This document shows positions 1-9,581 of a stretch of 64,000 bases of DNA, in pieces. The notes below the pieces were generated by a model that saw nothing but the letters and a program-made list of their open reading frames with translations, was not told the DNA's origin and made no database searches. The stretch is from the NCBI RefSeq assembly GCF_000342045.1, contig NZ_AONQ01000012.1, positions 1-64,000 of the forward strand, in the 5' to 3' direction. The first letter of the stretch is position 1, and every line of letters begins with the position of its first letter. Both the position numbers and the translations under genes were made by a program. Origin of the DNA: Paramagnetospirillum caucaseum. GTDB taxonomy: Bacteria; Pseudomonadota; Alphaproteobacteria; Rhodospirillales; Magnetospirillaceae.

Positions 1-1
1 T

Positions 2-64
2 TATCTACAGGACAAGGTCGCTTCGGCGGAAAAACTGTATCACTTTGCTATGATTGCGTATTGA
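2..64 (+). CDS. C-terminal tail of an unidentified gene (partial)
   Basis: An open frame enters from the left edge and ends at TGA (62-64), leaving 20 residues that end in LYHFAMIAY. The composition looks protein-like rather than random high-GC frame: it has charged and aromatic residues and no proline/arginine runs. Too little remains to name a family. It ends 89 bases before the chemoreceptor start, so the two could be in one transcript. This is an inference from reading frame alone. Confidence 0.35.
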   Translation, partial: YLQDKVASAEKLYHFAMIAY

Positions 65-153
65 CCCCGGCCCGCGAAGGGACCACCCTTACCTCATAAA
101 TGAATGACCGTTCGTATAGGACGGCATGAGGGACGGCTTCCAAGGAGGGGCGC

Positions 154-2298
154 ATGGCAAACGGTGATGATGCCGTGTCGAAAAACCGCGACCGGCTCAG
201 GTTCCTGCGCCTGGACGATAAGGCCGTGTCGGCCATCAAGGGAGTCCGCCCCCTGGTCGAGGGCAGCCTGCCGGCCATCGCCGAAGGTTTCTACGCCCAC
301 CTGATGGCCTGGCCGCACCTGCAGGCGCTGCTGGGCGGCGGGGCCAAGGTCGGCCAGCTGAAGCAGGCCCAGCAGGCCCATTGGGCCGCCCTGTTCTCGG
401 GACGGTTCGACGACGACTACTTCACCCGCGCCGTGGCCATCGGCGCCACCCACGAACGCATCGGCCTGGACGTCAACTGGTACCTGGGCGGCTATTGCTT
501 CGTGCTGGAGAAACTGATCGCCGAACTGCACGGCAAGTGCGACAATGCGCGCTTTCCCGAGGTGGCCGGCGCGGTGCTGCGTGCCGCCTTCCTGGACATG
601 GACCTGGCCATCTCGACCTATATCGAGCATGGCGAGGCGGGCAAGATGAAGCGCGAGATGCTGGCGCTGTCCGACACCGTCGACCGCGAGGTGGCGCTGA
701 CCGTCGGCGATATCGAGAAACAGGTCCAGCGCCTGATCGAAGGTGCCCGCGAGCTGACCGGGGTGGCCACCGAACTGAAATCCATGGCCGAGGCTGTGGC
801 CGGGGCGGTATCGGTGACCAGCGACAACGTCCAGTCGGTGGCCGGCGCCACCGAGGCGCTGGAGGAGACCTCGCGGCAGATTTCCGCCAAGGTGCACGGC
901 ACGTCGCGCCTGACCGACGCCGCCCAGCAGAAGATGGAGACCGCCGCCGCCACCGTGGACGGCCTGAAGGAAGCCACCGGCCGCATCCGCGACGTGGTGC
1001 GCCTGATCCAGTCCATCGCCGGCCAGACCCGCATGCTGGCGCTGAACGCCACCATCGAGGCGGCGCGGGCCGGCGAGATGGGCAAGGGCTTCGCCGTGGT
1101 CGCCGACGAGGTCAAGCGCCTGGCCAAGCTGACCGAGGACGGCATCAGGGGCGTCAACGCCCAGGCCCAGGCCATCGGCCAGGCTACCGACGAGACGGTG
1201 GCCATGGTCGAGGAGGTGACGTTGTCCATCCAGGACATCAACACCATCGCCCAGGAAGTGAACCACGCCAGCGAGATGCAGCTGTCGGCCACCGCCGACA
1301 TCAAGGGCAATGCCGGACAGGCGGCCAGCCATACCGGCACCGTGCACGGCCATGCCCAATCGGTGCTGAGCCAGGCGGAGCGTACCGGCATCACCGCCCA
1401 GCGGGTCAACGAATTATCCATGGTGGTCAACCGCGACGTCAGCGACCTGCAGCGCCGGCTCGGCATCATCCTGCGCTCGTCGGCGGCGGGCGACCGCCGC
1501 GCCGTGCCGCGCGTCGCGGTGGGACTGGCCTTCTCGGGGCGGATCGGCGCCAGGGACATCAAGGGCCATACCGGCGATCTGGCCAGCAAGGGCGTGGTGC
1601 TGGCCGGGCTCAACGATCCGTCGCTGGTGGGTCAAAGCGGCAGCCTGGAGCTGGACGGCATCGGCTCGCTGCCCTGCGAGGCGGTGGGGGCCAGCGTGCT
1701 GGGGCTGCATGTGCGGTTCCGCGAGGTGCCGCCCGCCGCCCTTTCGGCCATCGCCGGCGCCCAGGACAAGGCCCGGGCCGAGGAACGCCTGTACATCGAT
1801 CTGGTGCAAGGCGTGGCGCGGGGGGTGATCGGGGCCTTCGAACAGGCGCTGAAGGCGGGGGAAATCACCGAAACCGACCTGTTCGACACCCATTACGAAC
1901 CGATTCCCGACACCGATCCCCAGCAGTTCATGGCCCGGCACACCGGCCTGACCGACCGGGTGGTGCACCAGTTCACCGAGAGCGTGCTGGACAAGGACCC
2001 GCGCATCGTCATCTGCTGCGTCGCCGACCGCAACGGCTACATCGCCACCCACAACAAGAAGTATTCCCAGCCGCAAAGGCCGGGCGAGAAGATGTGGAAC
2101 ATGGGCAATTCCCGTAACCGCCGCATCTTCGACGACCGCGCCGGGCTGGTGGCGGCGCGCAATGTCCAGCCCTATTTCGTCCAGACCTATCCCCGCGACA
2201 TGGGGGGCGGCAATTTCGTGGTGCTGAAGGAGTTCGACAGCCCCATCACCCTCAAGGACAAGCATTGGGGCGCGGTGCGGCTGGCCATCAAGCCGTAA
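154..2298 (+). CDS. Globin-coupled methyl-accepting chemotaxis protein with PilZ domain
   Basis: The 714-residue soluble chemoreceptor has no membrane segment. Residues about 10-165 are a protoglobin-type sensor, with the likely proximal haem histidine at H100 in the motif ATHERIGL followed by WY. Residues about 190-430 form the MCP signalling coiled coil, with the tip motif [21 protein letters not shown]. Residues about 445-540 match PilZ: RAVPR, then DLASKG, giving the RxxxR and DxAxxG c-di-GMP signature. Residues about 550-714 are a further, unidentified sensor-like domain. By family it would sense oxygen or redox through haem and signal to CheA; PilZ suggests c-di-GMP input. The ATG follows a strong AAGGAGGGG. 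No che genes are adjacent. Confidence 0.9.
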   Translation: MANGDDAVSKNRDRLRFLRLDDKAVSAIKGVRPLVEGSLPAIAEGFYAHLMAWPHLQALLGGGAKVGQLKQAQQAHWAALFSGRFDDDYFTRAVAIGATHERIGLDVNWYLGGYCFVLEKLIAELHGKCDNARFPEVAGAVLRAAFLDMDLAISTYIEHGEAGKMKREMLALSDTVDREVALTVGDIEKQVQRLIEGARELTGVATELKSMAEAVAGAVSVTSDNVQSVAGATEALEETSRQISAKVHGTSRLTDAAQQKMETAAATVDGLKEATGRIRDVVRLIQSIAGQTRMLALNATIEAARAGEMGKGFAVVADEVKRLAKLTEDGIRGVNAQAQAIGQATDETVAMVEEVTLSIQDINTIAQEVNHASEMQLSATADIKGNAGQAASHTGTVHGHAQSVLSQAERTGITAQRVNELSMVVNRDVSDLQRRLGIILRSSAAGDRRAVPRVAVGLAFSGRIGARDIKGHTGDLASKGVVLAGLNDPSLVGQSGSLELDGIGSLPCEAVGASVLGLHVRFREVPPAALSAIAGAQDKARAEERLYIDLVQGVARGVIGAFEQALKAGEITETDLFDTHYEPIPDTDPQQFMARHTGLTDRVVHQFTESVLDKDPRIVICCVADRNGYIATHNKKYSQPQRPGEKMWNMGNSRNRRIFDDRAGLVAARNVQPYFVQTYPRDMGGGNFVVLKEFDSPITLKDKHWGAVRLAIKP

Positions 2299-2403
2299 TC
2301 CGTTTCTGCCGTCATGCCCGGCCTTGTGCCGGGCATCCACGCTGTTCCGCCGCATCGCGCAGATACGCGGGTCAAGCCCCGCGCATGACGGGCAAAAGAG
2401 TCC

Positions 2404-3258
2404 CTACAGGCTCTTCCCCAGCCGTCCGGCCAGGTCCTGGATGAACTGCCAGGCGACGCGGCCCGAGCGCGAGCCGCGGGTCACCGACCATTCGTTGGCC
2501 TCGCGTTGCAATTCCTCGGTGGAGATGGGCAGGCCGTAATGGGCGACATAGCCCTCGACGATGGCGAAGAAGGTATCCTGCGCCACATGATGGAAGCCCA
2601 GCCACAGGCCGAAGCGGTCGGACAGCGACACCTTTTCCTCCACCGCCTCGCCGGGATTGATGGCCGTCGAGCGTTCGTTGTCGATCATGTCCCGCGCCAT
2701 CAGGTGGCGGCGGTTGGAGGTGGCGTAGAACACCACGTTCTCCGGCCGTCCCTCGATGCCGCCCTCCAGCACCGCCTTCAGCGACTTGTAGGCGTCGTCC
2801 TGCTGGTCGAAGGACAGGTCGTCGCAGAACAGCACGGCGCGCCGCCCGCTTTCCTTCAGCAGGCGCAGGCAGCGGGGCAGGGAGGGGATGTCCTCGCGGT
2901 GAATCTCCACCAGCAGCAGGGTGCCGGGCTTCTCGACGTTGATGGTGGCGTGCACCGCCTTGACCAGCGAGCTCTTGCCGGTGCCGCGCGCTCCCCACAG
3001 CAGGGCGTTGTTGGCGGGAAATCCGGCGGCGAAGCGCCGCGTGTTGTCCAGCAACTGCTCGCGCTGGCGCTCGATCCCCTGCAGCAGGCCGATGTCCACC
3101 CGGTTGACGCTGGTCACCGGCTCCAGGCGGTCGGGGTCGGCGTGCCAGACATAGGCGTCGGCGGCCGACAGATCCTGGGCGAGGGAAGGCGGCGGCGACA
3201 GGCGCTCCAGGGCCTCGGCGATGCGCTTCAGGGTCTCGATGGATTCGGCGTTGAACAT
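2404..3258 (-). CDS. DUF815-family AAA+ ATPase
   Basis: The 284-residue predicted P-loop ATPase has Walker A GARGTGKSSLVK and a Walker B-like stretch RRAVLFCDDLSFD. A later conserved segment reads FYATSNRRHLMARDM. This pattern is that of the DUF815 (YifB/DnaA-like AAA+) family, whose cellular job is not settled. The start at 3258 is preferred over upstream codons because GGAAGG lies about 8 bases before it and MFNAESIETLKR begins the conserved region. It is divergent from yajC, sharing a 146-base intergenic region. Confidence 0.85.
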   Translation of the reverse strand: MFNAESIETLKRIAEALERLSPPPSLAQDLSAADAYVWHADPDRLEPVTSVNRVDIGLLQGIERQREQLLDNTRRFAAGFPANNALLWGARGTGKSSLVKAVHATINVEKPGTLLLVEIHREDIPSLPRCLRLLKESGRRAVLFCDDLSFDQQDDAYKSLKAVLEGGIEGRPENVVFYATSNRRHLMARDMIDNERSTAINPGEAVEEKVSLSDRFGLWLGFHHVAQDTFFAIVEGYVAHYGLPISTEELQREANEWSVTRGSRSGRVAWQFIQDLAGRLGKSL

Positions 3259-3404
3259 GGCGGCCTTCCGTGGGATTGCGGGGGGCGGATGGTAGCATGG
3301 CGGGGCCGGAATCGCAGCGTCTACCACTTGGCGTTTGCATCCAGGCGATTGGCCGCTATATTCCCGCTGCATTCTGTGAAGCGCGACTTTCCAAGGAGAC
3401 AGTG

Positions 3405-3773
3405 ATGTTCGTGTCGCCCGCTTACGCCCAGGCCGCCGCCGGTGGTGGTTCCATGGGAGCCCTGGAACAGTTCCTGCCTCTGATCCTGATCTTCGTGGTG
3501 TTCTACTTCCTGCTGATCCGTCCGCAGCAGAAGAAGATGAAGCAGCACAAGGAGATGCTGGGCCAGCTTCGCCGTGGCGACCGCGTGGTCACCGCCGGCG
3601 GCATCATCGGCACCGTGAACAAGATGCTCAACGACGCCGAAGTGTCGGTGGAGATCGCCGAGGGCGTGCGCGTGCGCGTCCTGCGCACCACCATCACCGA
3701 GGTGCTGTCCAAGACCGAGCCGGTGGCCGGCGCCAAGGACGAGACTGCCGAGCCCGAGAAGGCCGACAAGTAA
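3405..3773 (+). CDS. yajC: Sec translocon accessory protein YajC
   Basis: This is a 122-residue single-span inner-membrane protein. A hydrophobic helix (about residues 20-40, LPLILIFVVFYFLLIRP) is followed by the hallmark RPQQKKMKQHKEML and the cytoplasmic LRRGDRVVTAGGIIGTV segment. YajC joins SecDF in the holo-translocon. The ATG at 3405 has AAGGAGA about 9 bases upstream; earlier in-frame codons lack a site. It lies 48 bases ahead of secD, the standard yajC-secD-secF order. Confidence 0.95.
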   Translation: MFVSPAYAQAAAGGGSMGALEQFLPLILIFVVFYFLLIRPQQKKMKQHKEMLGQLRRGDRVVTAGGIIGTVNKMLNDAEVSVEIAEGVRVRVLRTTITEVLSKTEPVAGAKDETAEPEKADK

Positions 3774-3821
3774 TCCTTCGGAACCCCTCCCTTTCCCCCC
3801 CCAACCAGCACAGGCCGGGAC

Positions 3822-5387
3822 ATGCTCTATTATCCCCGCTGGAAGATCGCGATGGTGGCGGTGATCGCCACTCTGGGCGTGATCTTCGTCTTTCCCAACC
3901 TGCTGACGCGCGAGCAGGCTGACCGGCTGCCCCATTGGCTGCAGCCGATCAGCCTCGGCCTCGACCTGCAGGGTGGTTCCTACCTGCTGCTGGAAGTGGA
4001 CACCGGCTACGTGGTCCGTGAACAGCTGACCTCCCTGGTCGAGACGGTGCGCACCACGCTGCGCAAGGAAAAGGTCAAGTATTCCGACCTGGGGGTCAGG
4101 GGGGATATGGTCAACGTGCGGGTCATCGAGGCCGATGACCGCGCCAAGGCCCGCGACCTGCTGCGCAAGCTGGATCCCGACGCGGCGCTCGACGCCAGGG
4201 ACGACGGCTTCATGACGCTGAAATACTCGGAGCAGGCGGTCAAGACGCGCAAGACGGCGGCGGTGGACCAGTCGCTGGAGATCGTGCGCCGCCGCATCGA
4301 CGAGGTCGGCACCCGCGAACCTTCCATCCAGCGCCAGGGCGAGGACCGCATCGTCGTCCAGCTGCCCGGCGTCAAGGATCCCGACCGCATCAAGTCCCTG
4401 CTGGGCAAGACCGCCAAGCTGACCTTCCACCTGCTCGACGACACCACCACCGCCGAGGAGGCGGGCCGGGGCCGGGTGCCGCCGGGCTCCATGCTGCTGC
4501 CGTCCGCCGAGAAGGAGCGGGGCATGCCCGAATCCTACGTGGTCCGGAAGCGCGTCGAGGTGGGCGGCGACATGCTGACCGATTCCAAGGCCACCTATTC
4601 CGAAGGCCGTCCGGTGGTCAGCTTCCGCTTCAATGCCGGCGGCGGCAAGAAGTTCGGCGACGCGACGCGCGAGAATGCCGGCAAGTTCCTGGCTATCGTG
4701 CTGGACGACAAGGTGATCAGCGCGCCGCGCATCAACGAGCCCATCCTGGGCGGTTCGGGCATCATCTCGGGCAGCTTCTCCGTGCAGCAGGCCCAGGATC
4801 TGGCGCTGCTGTTGCGGGCCGGCGCCCTGCCGGCGCCGCTGCAGGTGCTGGAAGAGCGCACCGTCGGTCCCGACTTGGGCGCCGATTCCATCCAGGCCGG
4901 CACCATCGCCAGTGCCGTGGGCCTGCTGGCGGTGGTGGTGTTCATGGTGGTCATCTACGGCGTCCTGGGCATCCTGGCCAACGTGGCGCTGGTGTTCAAC
5001 CTGATCCTGCTGATGGCGCTGCTGTCGGCCCTGGGGGCCACGCTGACCCTGCCCGGCATCGCCGGCATCGTGCTGACCATGGGCATGGCGGTGGACGCCA
5101 ACGTGCTGATCTACGAGCGCGTGCGCGAAGAGCAGCGCCGTGGCCGCTCCATCCTGTCGGCGGTGCAGCACGGCTTCGACCGCGCCCACGCCACCATCTT
5201 CGACGCCAACTTCACCCACATGATCGCGGCCCTGCTGCTCTATGTCTTCGGTACCGGTCCCATTCGCGGCTTCGCCGTGACGCTTGGCATCGGCATCATG
5301 ACGTCGCAGTTCACCGCCGTGAACATCACCCGGCTGATGGTCGCCATCTGGATCGCCGTCCGGCGGCCCAAGACCCTGCCGCTGTGA
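3822..5387 (+). CDS. secD: Protein translocase subunit SecD
   Basis: The 521-residue protein uses proton-motive force with SecF to complete export after SecA-driven translocation. An N-terminal membrane helix is followed by the D1 motif LGLDLQGGSYLLLEVD, a large periplasmic P1 region (about residues 60-340) and five C-terminal helices. The last segment carries LTMGMAVDANVLIYERVREE, the conserved TM4 aspartate motif of the family. Length is slightly short of the E. coli protein but typical of alphaproteobacteria. It is followed 20 bases later by secF. Confidence 0.97.
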   Translation: MLYYPRWKIAMVAVIATLGVIFVFPNLLTREQADRLPHWLQPISLGLDLQGGSYLLLEVDTGYVVREQLTSLVETVRTTLRKEKVKYSDLGVRGDMVNVRVIEADDRAKARDLLRKLDPDAALDARDDGFMTLKYSEQAVKTRKTAAVDQSLEIVRRRIDEVGTREPSIQRQGEDRIVVQLPGVKDPDRIKSLLGKTAKLTFHLLDDTTTAEEAGRGRVPPGSMLLPSAEKERGMPESYVVRKRVEVGGDMLTDSKATYSEGRPVVSFRFNAGGGKKFGDATRENAGKFLAIVLDDKVISAPRINEPILGGSGIISGSFSVQQAQDLALLLRAGALPAPLQVLEERTVGPDLGADSIQAGTIASAVGLLAVVVFMVVIYGVLGILANVALVFNLILLMALLSALGATLTLPGIAGIVLTMGMAVDANVLIYERVREEQRRGRSILSAVQHGFDRAHATIFDANFTHMIAALLLYVFGTGPIRGFAVTLGIGIMTSQFTAVNITRLMVAIWIAVRRPKTLPL

Positions 5388-5407
5388 GGAATTGAGGATA
5401 TCGAGCG

Positions 5408-6370
5408 ATGAACTTCTATTCCCGCTGGGTTGCCACCAAGAAGCCGAACTACGACTTCATCCGCCTGCGCTATTTTGCGTTCGGAATCACCGCGCTGCTG
5501 ATCCTGGGGTCGTTCGCCTCCATCGCCATCAAGGGCTTCAATTACGGCATCGACTTCGCCGGCGGCATCCTGATCGAGGCCCACACCACCGGGGGCGAGG
5601 CCGATCTGCATCACATGCGCGTGACGCTGGAGGCGCTGAAGCTGGGTGAGGTGTCGCTGCAGGGCTTCGGCAATACCGGCCGCGACGTGATGATCCGCGT
5701 GCAGAAGCAGGCGGGTGACGAGAAAGCCCAGATGGCGGCGCTCGGCAAGGTCAAGGAGGCGCTCGGCGCCGGCTACGAGTACAAGCGGGTCGAGATCGTC
5801 GGCCCCAAGGTCGGCGAGGAACTGAAGCGTGACGGCGTGCTGGCCGTGGCCCTGGCGGTGCTGGCCATCGCCGCCTATGTCTGGTTCCGCTTCGAGTGGC
5901 AGTTCGGCATCGGCGCGCTGATCGCCATCTTCCACGACGTCATCACCACCTTCGGCCTGTTCTCCATCACCGGGCTGGAGTTCAACCTGACCTCGGTGGC
6001 GGCGATCCTGACCATCGCGGGCTATTCCATCAACGAGACGGTGGTGGAATACGACCGCGTACGCGAAAATCTGCGCAAGTACAAGACCATGCGGCTCTAC
6101 GACCTGCTGAACCTGTCGGTCAATGAGACGCTGGCCCGGACCATCCTGACGGTCTCGACCGTCTCCATCAGCGTGCTGGCGCTGCTGGTTCTGGGCGGCG
6201 AGGTGCTGCGCGGCTTCTCCATCGCCATGATCTGGGGTCTGATCATCGGCACCTTCTCCTCCATCTACGTGTCGATGCCGGTGCTGGTCTACTTCAATCT
6301 GCGTACCGGCAAGATGGCCGACGACGAGGAGCAGGCCGCCGCCTCCGAGGGCGGGCCGGCCGCTCCCTGA
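5408..6370 (+). CDS. secF: Protein translocase subunit SecF
   Basis: The 320-residue partner of SecD has six predicted helices. The N-terminal motif FNYGIDFAGGILIEA and the later TIAGYSINETVVEYDRVREN are diagnostic for SecF. A GAGGATATCGAGCG stretch precedes the ATG. The C-terminus is charged and cytoplasmic (ADDEEQ). Its stop is four bases before the next ATG, so the Mth938-domain gene is very probably co-transcribed. Confidence 0.97.
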   Translation: MNFYSRWVATKKPNYDFIRLRYFAFGITALLILGSFASIAIKGFNYGIDFAGGILIEAHTTGGEADLHHMRVTLEALKLGEVSLQGFGNTGRDVMIRVQKQAGDEKAQMAALGKVKEALGAGYEYKRVEIVGPKVGEELKRDGVLAVALAVLAIAAYVWFRFEWQFGIGALIAIFHDVITTFGLFSITGLEFNLTSVAAILTIAGYSINETVVEYDRVRENLRKYKTMRLYDLLNLSVNETLARTILTVSTVSISVLALLVLGGEVLRGFSIAMIWGLIIGTFSSIYVSMPVLVYFNLRTGKMADDEEQAAASEGGPAAP

Positions 6371-6374
6371 CGCC

Positions 6375-6749
6375 ATGGACATCTCCCCGCTGATCCCGGC
6401 CGGAAGGCAGATCGTCAAGGGATACGGCGATGGTGGCTTCACCATCGCCGGCATCCGCTGGGAGGGATCGGTGCTGGTCCTGCCCGATCGCACCCAGCCT
6501 TGGGCGCCCACCGAACTGGCCCAGGTCACCGAGGAAAGCTTCGCCCCGTTGCTGACCCTGGCGGAAAGGCCCCGGATTCTGCTGCTGGGCTGCGGCCTTC
6601 GCATGGCCCCGGTCCCGGCCGCCCTGCGCGCCGCCCTGCGGGCCGCCGGCATCACCGTGGAGCCGATGGATACCGGCGGGGCCTGCCGCACCTTCAACGT
6701 CCTGGTCTCCGAGGACCGTTCCGTGGCGGCGGCGCTGATCGCCGTCTGA
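6375..6749 (+). CDS. Mth938-domain protein (NDUFAF3-like)
   Basis: The 124-residue protein belongs to the Mth938/DUF498 family, seen in the N-terminal IKGYGDGGFTIAGIRWEGSVLVLP and the central ILLLGCGLRMAPVPAALRAALRA. The mitochondrial homologue NDUFAF3 helps assemble respiratory complex I, and linkage to secDF is known in alphaproteobacteria, so a membrane-complex assembly role is inferred here, not shown. It is the last gene of the yajC-secDF operon, four bases after secF, and is followed by a strong hairpin. Confidence 0.88.
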   Translation: MDISPLIPAGRQIVKGYGDGGFTIAGIRWEGSVLVLPDRTQPWAPTELAQVTEESFAPLLTLAERPRILLLGCGLRMAPVPAALRAALRAAGITVEPMDTGGACRTFNVLVSEDRSVAAALIAV

Positions 6750-6758
6750 GCAAAAAGA

Positions 6759-6790
6759 AAAGCCCCCGCCCCGTGAGGGAAGGGGGCTTT
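6759..6790. terminator. Bidirectional rho-independent terminator
   Basis: The inverted repeat AAAGCCCCC / GGGGGCTTT has a 14-base loop and A/T-rich flanks on both sides (CAAAAAGA before, TTTCCTTTGG after). It sits between the convergent Mth938-domain gene and sodB, so it can end both transcripts. Confidence 0.85.
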
Positions 6791-6807
6791 CCTTTGGTTT
6801 CGCGGTG

Positions 6808-7404
6808 TCAGCCCAGATTGGCTTCCACGAACTCCCAGTTGACCAGATTGTCCAGGAAGCACTGGACGAAATCGGGGCGGCGGTTCTGCCAGTCCAGGTA
6901 ATAGGCGTGCTCCCACACGTCGACGGTGAGCAGCGCCGTCTGGCCGTGGGCCATGGGCAGGTCGGCGTTGGCGGTCTTGGTGATCTTCAGCTTGCCGTTC
7001 TCCAGCACCAGCCAGGCCCAGCCCGAGCCGAACTGGGTCACGGCGGCGTTCTTGAAGTCCTCCTTGAACTTGTCGAAGCCGCCCAGATCGGATTCGATCC
7101 TGGCCAGCAGTTTGGCGCCCGGCTTGCCGCCGCCACCCTTCTTCAGACAGTTCCAGAAGAAGGTGTGGTTCCACACCTGGGCGGCGTTGTTGAAGATGCC
7201 CTGCTTGGCCGGCAGATCGGCGGCGGCCGTCTTGATCACCTCTTCCAGGGACTTGGACGCCAGATCGGTATCCTTGGTCAGGTTGTTGAGGTTGGTCACA
7301 TAGGCGGCGTGGTGCTTGCCGTGATGGAATTCGAAGGTGCGGGCGGAAATATGCGGCTCCAGCGCGTCGAGGGCGAAGGGGAGCGGCGGAAGCTCAAAAG
7401 CCAT
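6808..7404 (-). CDS. sodB: Superoxide dismutase, Fe type
   Basis: The 198-residue cytoplasmic enzyme dismutes superoxide. Metal ligands are visible as H27, H80, D162 and H166 (the last two in DVWEHAYYLDWQNRRPDF). NAAQVWNHTFFW places a glutamine before the second histidine ligand and GGGGKP follows, the pattern of iron-type SODs; cambialism cannot be excluded. There is no signal peptide. AGGTGAATT precedes the ATG. It is a single-gene unit sharing a terminator with the secDF operon. Confidence 0.96.
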   Translation of the reverse strand: MAFELPPLPFALDALEPHISARTFEFHHGKHHAAYVTNLNNLTKDTDLASKSLEEVIKTAAADLPAKQGIFNNAAQVWNHTFFWNCLKKGGGGKPGAKLLARIESDLGGFDKFKEDFKNAAVTQFGSGWAWLVLENGKLKITKTANADLPMAHGQTALLTVDVWEHAYYLDWQNRRPDFVQCFLDNLVNWEFVEANLG

Positions 7405-7521
7405 AATTCACCTCTATGTCGTCAAAGGGTTCCGAACCGGATTGGAAATCGTCTAAACGATGAGCCAAAGATAGGAACTCCGGGTGCGCTTGTGAAGCTC
7501 CTTTGTCGGCTATTCGCCGAA

Positions 7522-8736
7522 CTAGAAGGTCAGGCCCGGCCGGGCCAGCGCCAGCCGCGCCGCGGCCAGCCCGCTGGAGATGGCCGCTTCGATGGTACAG
7601 GGCCAGGGCGACGCAATCCAGTCGCCTGCGAGATAGACCCGGTCGCGGCCGCTGGAAGCCCCGGGACGCCTGACCACCGTGTGGTTGTCGTGGGCCAGGG
7701 TGGCCCGCTTTTCCTTCATGATGCGATAGGGCGGCGGCGGGATGGGAGGCATTCCCAGGGTCCGGCGGATTTCGTCCCACAGGCGGTCGGCGATGGATTC
7801 ATTGTCCAGATCGACCAGCGCCCCGGCGGCCGATACCGTCACCGACAGCACGTCGCCCCGGACGAACAGCCAGTGGCCCGAGGCGTTGACCATGCCGAGG
7901 AAATGGCTGCCATGGGGCAGTTCCACCGGCTGGGCGCAGCGGAAATGGGCGTTGACGATGGGCCGGGTCGCCAGGTCGGGCACCAGACCGGGCAGCAGCG
8001 CGGCCGCCACCCAGGGCGGCAGGGCCAGGATCACCCGGTCGTCGGGGCCCAGGGGGATTTCGGCCTCGTCGAACACCAGGGCGCGCGGCGTCACCGTCTT
8101 GAGGCGTCGGCGGAAGCGGATTTCTCCGCCGAACAGCGACAGGGTCGCCTCGGCCGGCGCCACCAGGGCGGCGGACAATCCGCCGGGAAAGATCCACGGC
8201 GTCAGCGCGTCCGCCCCGCCCAGCAGGGCCTTGCGCATGGTCCAGGCGAACATGCGGGCCGACGCCTCGTCGGGCGCGGTGTTCATGATCGCCTCGCACA
8301 TGGGCTGCCACAGGCGGGCGAAGGACGGCGTGCCGCCCAGCCGGCCGGCCACCGTCTCGGCCTTGCCGGTCCAGGGCAGGCCCAGGGCCTTGAGGATTTC
8401 CCCGATGCCGGCGGGCAGGCGCTTCGGCGTCACCGTCCACGACTTGCCGGTCACCAGATCCTTGAAGGGGAAGGCGGCGGGGGCCGCCACCATGGCCTCG
8501 ATGCCGCCGGTAGCCCGCGCATAGGCCAAGGTGGTGCGGTTGGCGCCCAGCACCAGATGGCTGCCGTTGTCGATGACCCGGCCCAGGCGCTCGTCGAGGA
8601 ACGAGCGGCAGCGCCCGCCGGCATGGCCGGCCGCCTCGTGGACCACGACGCGGGCACCGGCCTTGGCGGCGGCGATGCCGGCGGCGAGGCCGGCAAGGCC
8701 GGCGCCCACCACATGCAGGGTTCCCGGGAGCGTCAC
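7522..8736 (-). CDS. hpnE: Hydroxysqualene dehydroxylase HpnE
   Basis: The 404-residue FAD-dependent amine-oxidase/desaturase-fold protein has the dinucleotide motif HVVGAGLAGLAAGIAAAKAGA, then GGRCRSF and DNGSHLVLGANRTTL typical of HpnE. The C-terminus reads VYLAGDWI followed by TIEAAISSGLAAARLAL. It reduces hydroxysqualene to squalene in the HpnCDE route to hopanoids. The GTG start overlaps the hpnC stop (GTGA), indicating translational coupling. hpnD is not adjacent. Confidence 0.92.
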   Translation of the reverse strand: MTLPGTLHVVGAGLAGLAAGIAAAKAGARVVVHEAAGHAGGRCRSFLDERLGRVIDNGSHLVLGANRTTLAYARATGGIEAMVAAPAAFPFKDLVTGKSWTVTPKRLPAGIGEILKALGLPWTGKAETVAGRLGGTPSFARLWQPMCEAIMNTAPDEASARMFAWTMRKALLGGADALTPWIFPGGLSAALVAPAEATLSLFGGEIRFRRRLKTVTPRALVFDEAEIPLGPDDRVILALPPWVAAALLPGLVPDLATRPIVNAHFRCAQPVELPHGSHFLGMVNASGHWLFVRGDVLSVTVSAAGALVDLDNESIADRLWDEIRRTLGMPPIPPPPYRIMKEKRATLAHDNHTVVRRPGASSGRDRVYLAGDWIASPWPCTIEAAISSGLAAARLALARPGLTF

Positions 8737-9581
8737 GCCATCAATCCGCGCCACACGCCGACGGCGAACACCCCGGCATAGTCGAGCTTGCCGAGCTTGA
8801 CCCGCTCGGCCAGGGGATCGCCGGCGCGCAGGCGCGCCGACAGCCGTTCCGCCACCCGCAAGGTGACGGCGCATTGCAGCCGCATGCGGACATCCCTGAC
8901 CAGGCCGGGCAGGGGGCGGGCCAGTTCGATCAGCCCGTCGGTGGCGTCGAGCATCTGGTCGATGACCCGGCGCAGGGTGGCCGGACTGTGGCCGCCCTCC
9001 AGAATCCGGGCGGTCAGCCTCTGGGCCAGCAGCCAGTCGCGGGGAACGTAGACCCGCTTCAGCTCGTGGTAGTCCTTGCCGCAATCCTGCAGGTGGTTCA
9101 GCACCTGCAGCGCGGCGCACAGGGCGTCCGACGGCGCGAAGGTGTCGTGGGACTCGCCGTGCAGGTCCAGCAGAAAGCGCCCCACCGGCGCGGCGGAATA
9201 GCGGCAATAGGCCATGAGGTCGGCCCAGTCCTCGCAATAATCGCGCACGGCGTCGCGGCGGAAGGCGTGCAGCAGTTGCGAGGCGTGCTCGACCATCGTC
9301 GCGTCGCCGTTCACCGCCCGGCGGTATTCCGCGGCCAGCACCAGGGCCGGGCCGCTTTCCTCGCCGCGCAGGCCGCGGTCCAGGGCGTCGAGCCCGGCGA
9401 CCTTCTCCTCGGGCGACAGGCTGGGCGAGTCCGCGACGTCGTCGGCGTGCCGGGCGAAGTGGTAATAGGCCATGATGGTGGCGCGCTTGGACTTCGGCAG
9501 CAGCAGGGAGGCCACCGGGAAGTTCTCCTGGGAGGCGGTCTTGCTGGCGGCGGGGAGGGAGGCGGCGGCGGCGCGGGACAA
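8733..9581 (-). CDS. hpnC: Hydroxysqualene synthase HpnC
   Basis: This is a 282-residue squalene/phytoene-synthase-family enzyme. It begins with the HpnC-type ASQENFPVASLLLPKSKR, has the first aspartate-rich motif DDVAD (47-51) and the second NHLQDCGKD (162-170), then RVYVPRDWL. HpnC converts presqualene diphosphate to hydroxysqualene. HpnC is preferred over HpnD because of the ENFPV and LQDCGKDY signatures. The start is TTG with GGAAGG about 10 bases upstream; no better ATG or GTG lies ahead of the conserved region. It is coupled to hpnE. Confidence 0.87.
   Translation of the reverse strand: MSRAAAASLPAASKTASQENFPVASLLLPKSKRATIMAYYHFARHADDVADSPSLSPEEKVAGLDALDRGLRGEESGPALVLAAEYRRAVNGDATMVEHASQLLHAFRRDAVRDYCEDWADLMAYCRYSAAPVGRFLLDLHGESHDTFAPSDALCAALQVLNHLQDCGKDYHELKRVYVPRDWLLAQRLTARILEGGHSPATLRRVIDQMLDATDGLIELARPLPGLVRDVRMRLQCAVTLRVAERLSARLRAGDPLAERVKLGKLDYAGVFAVGVWRGLMA

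Noticed and set aside
94-1359. Long antisense reading frame over the chemoreceptor gene
   Set aside because: Composition is H/G/Q/L-rich with no domain pattern; it is the usual shadow of a high-GC gene.
3321-5219. Long minus-strand frame opposite secD
   Set aside because: Low-complexity Q/H/G-rich translation with no motif, fully inside well-supported plus-strand genes.
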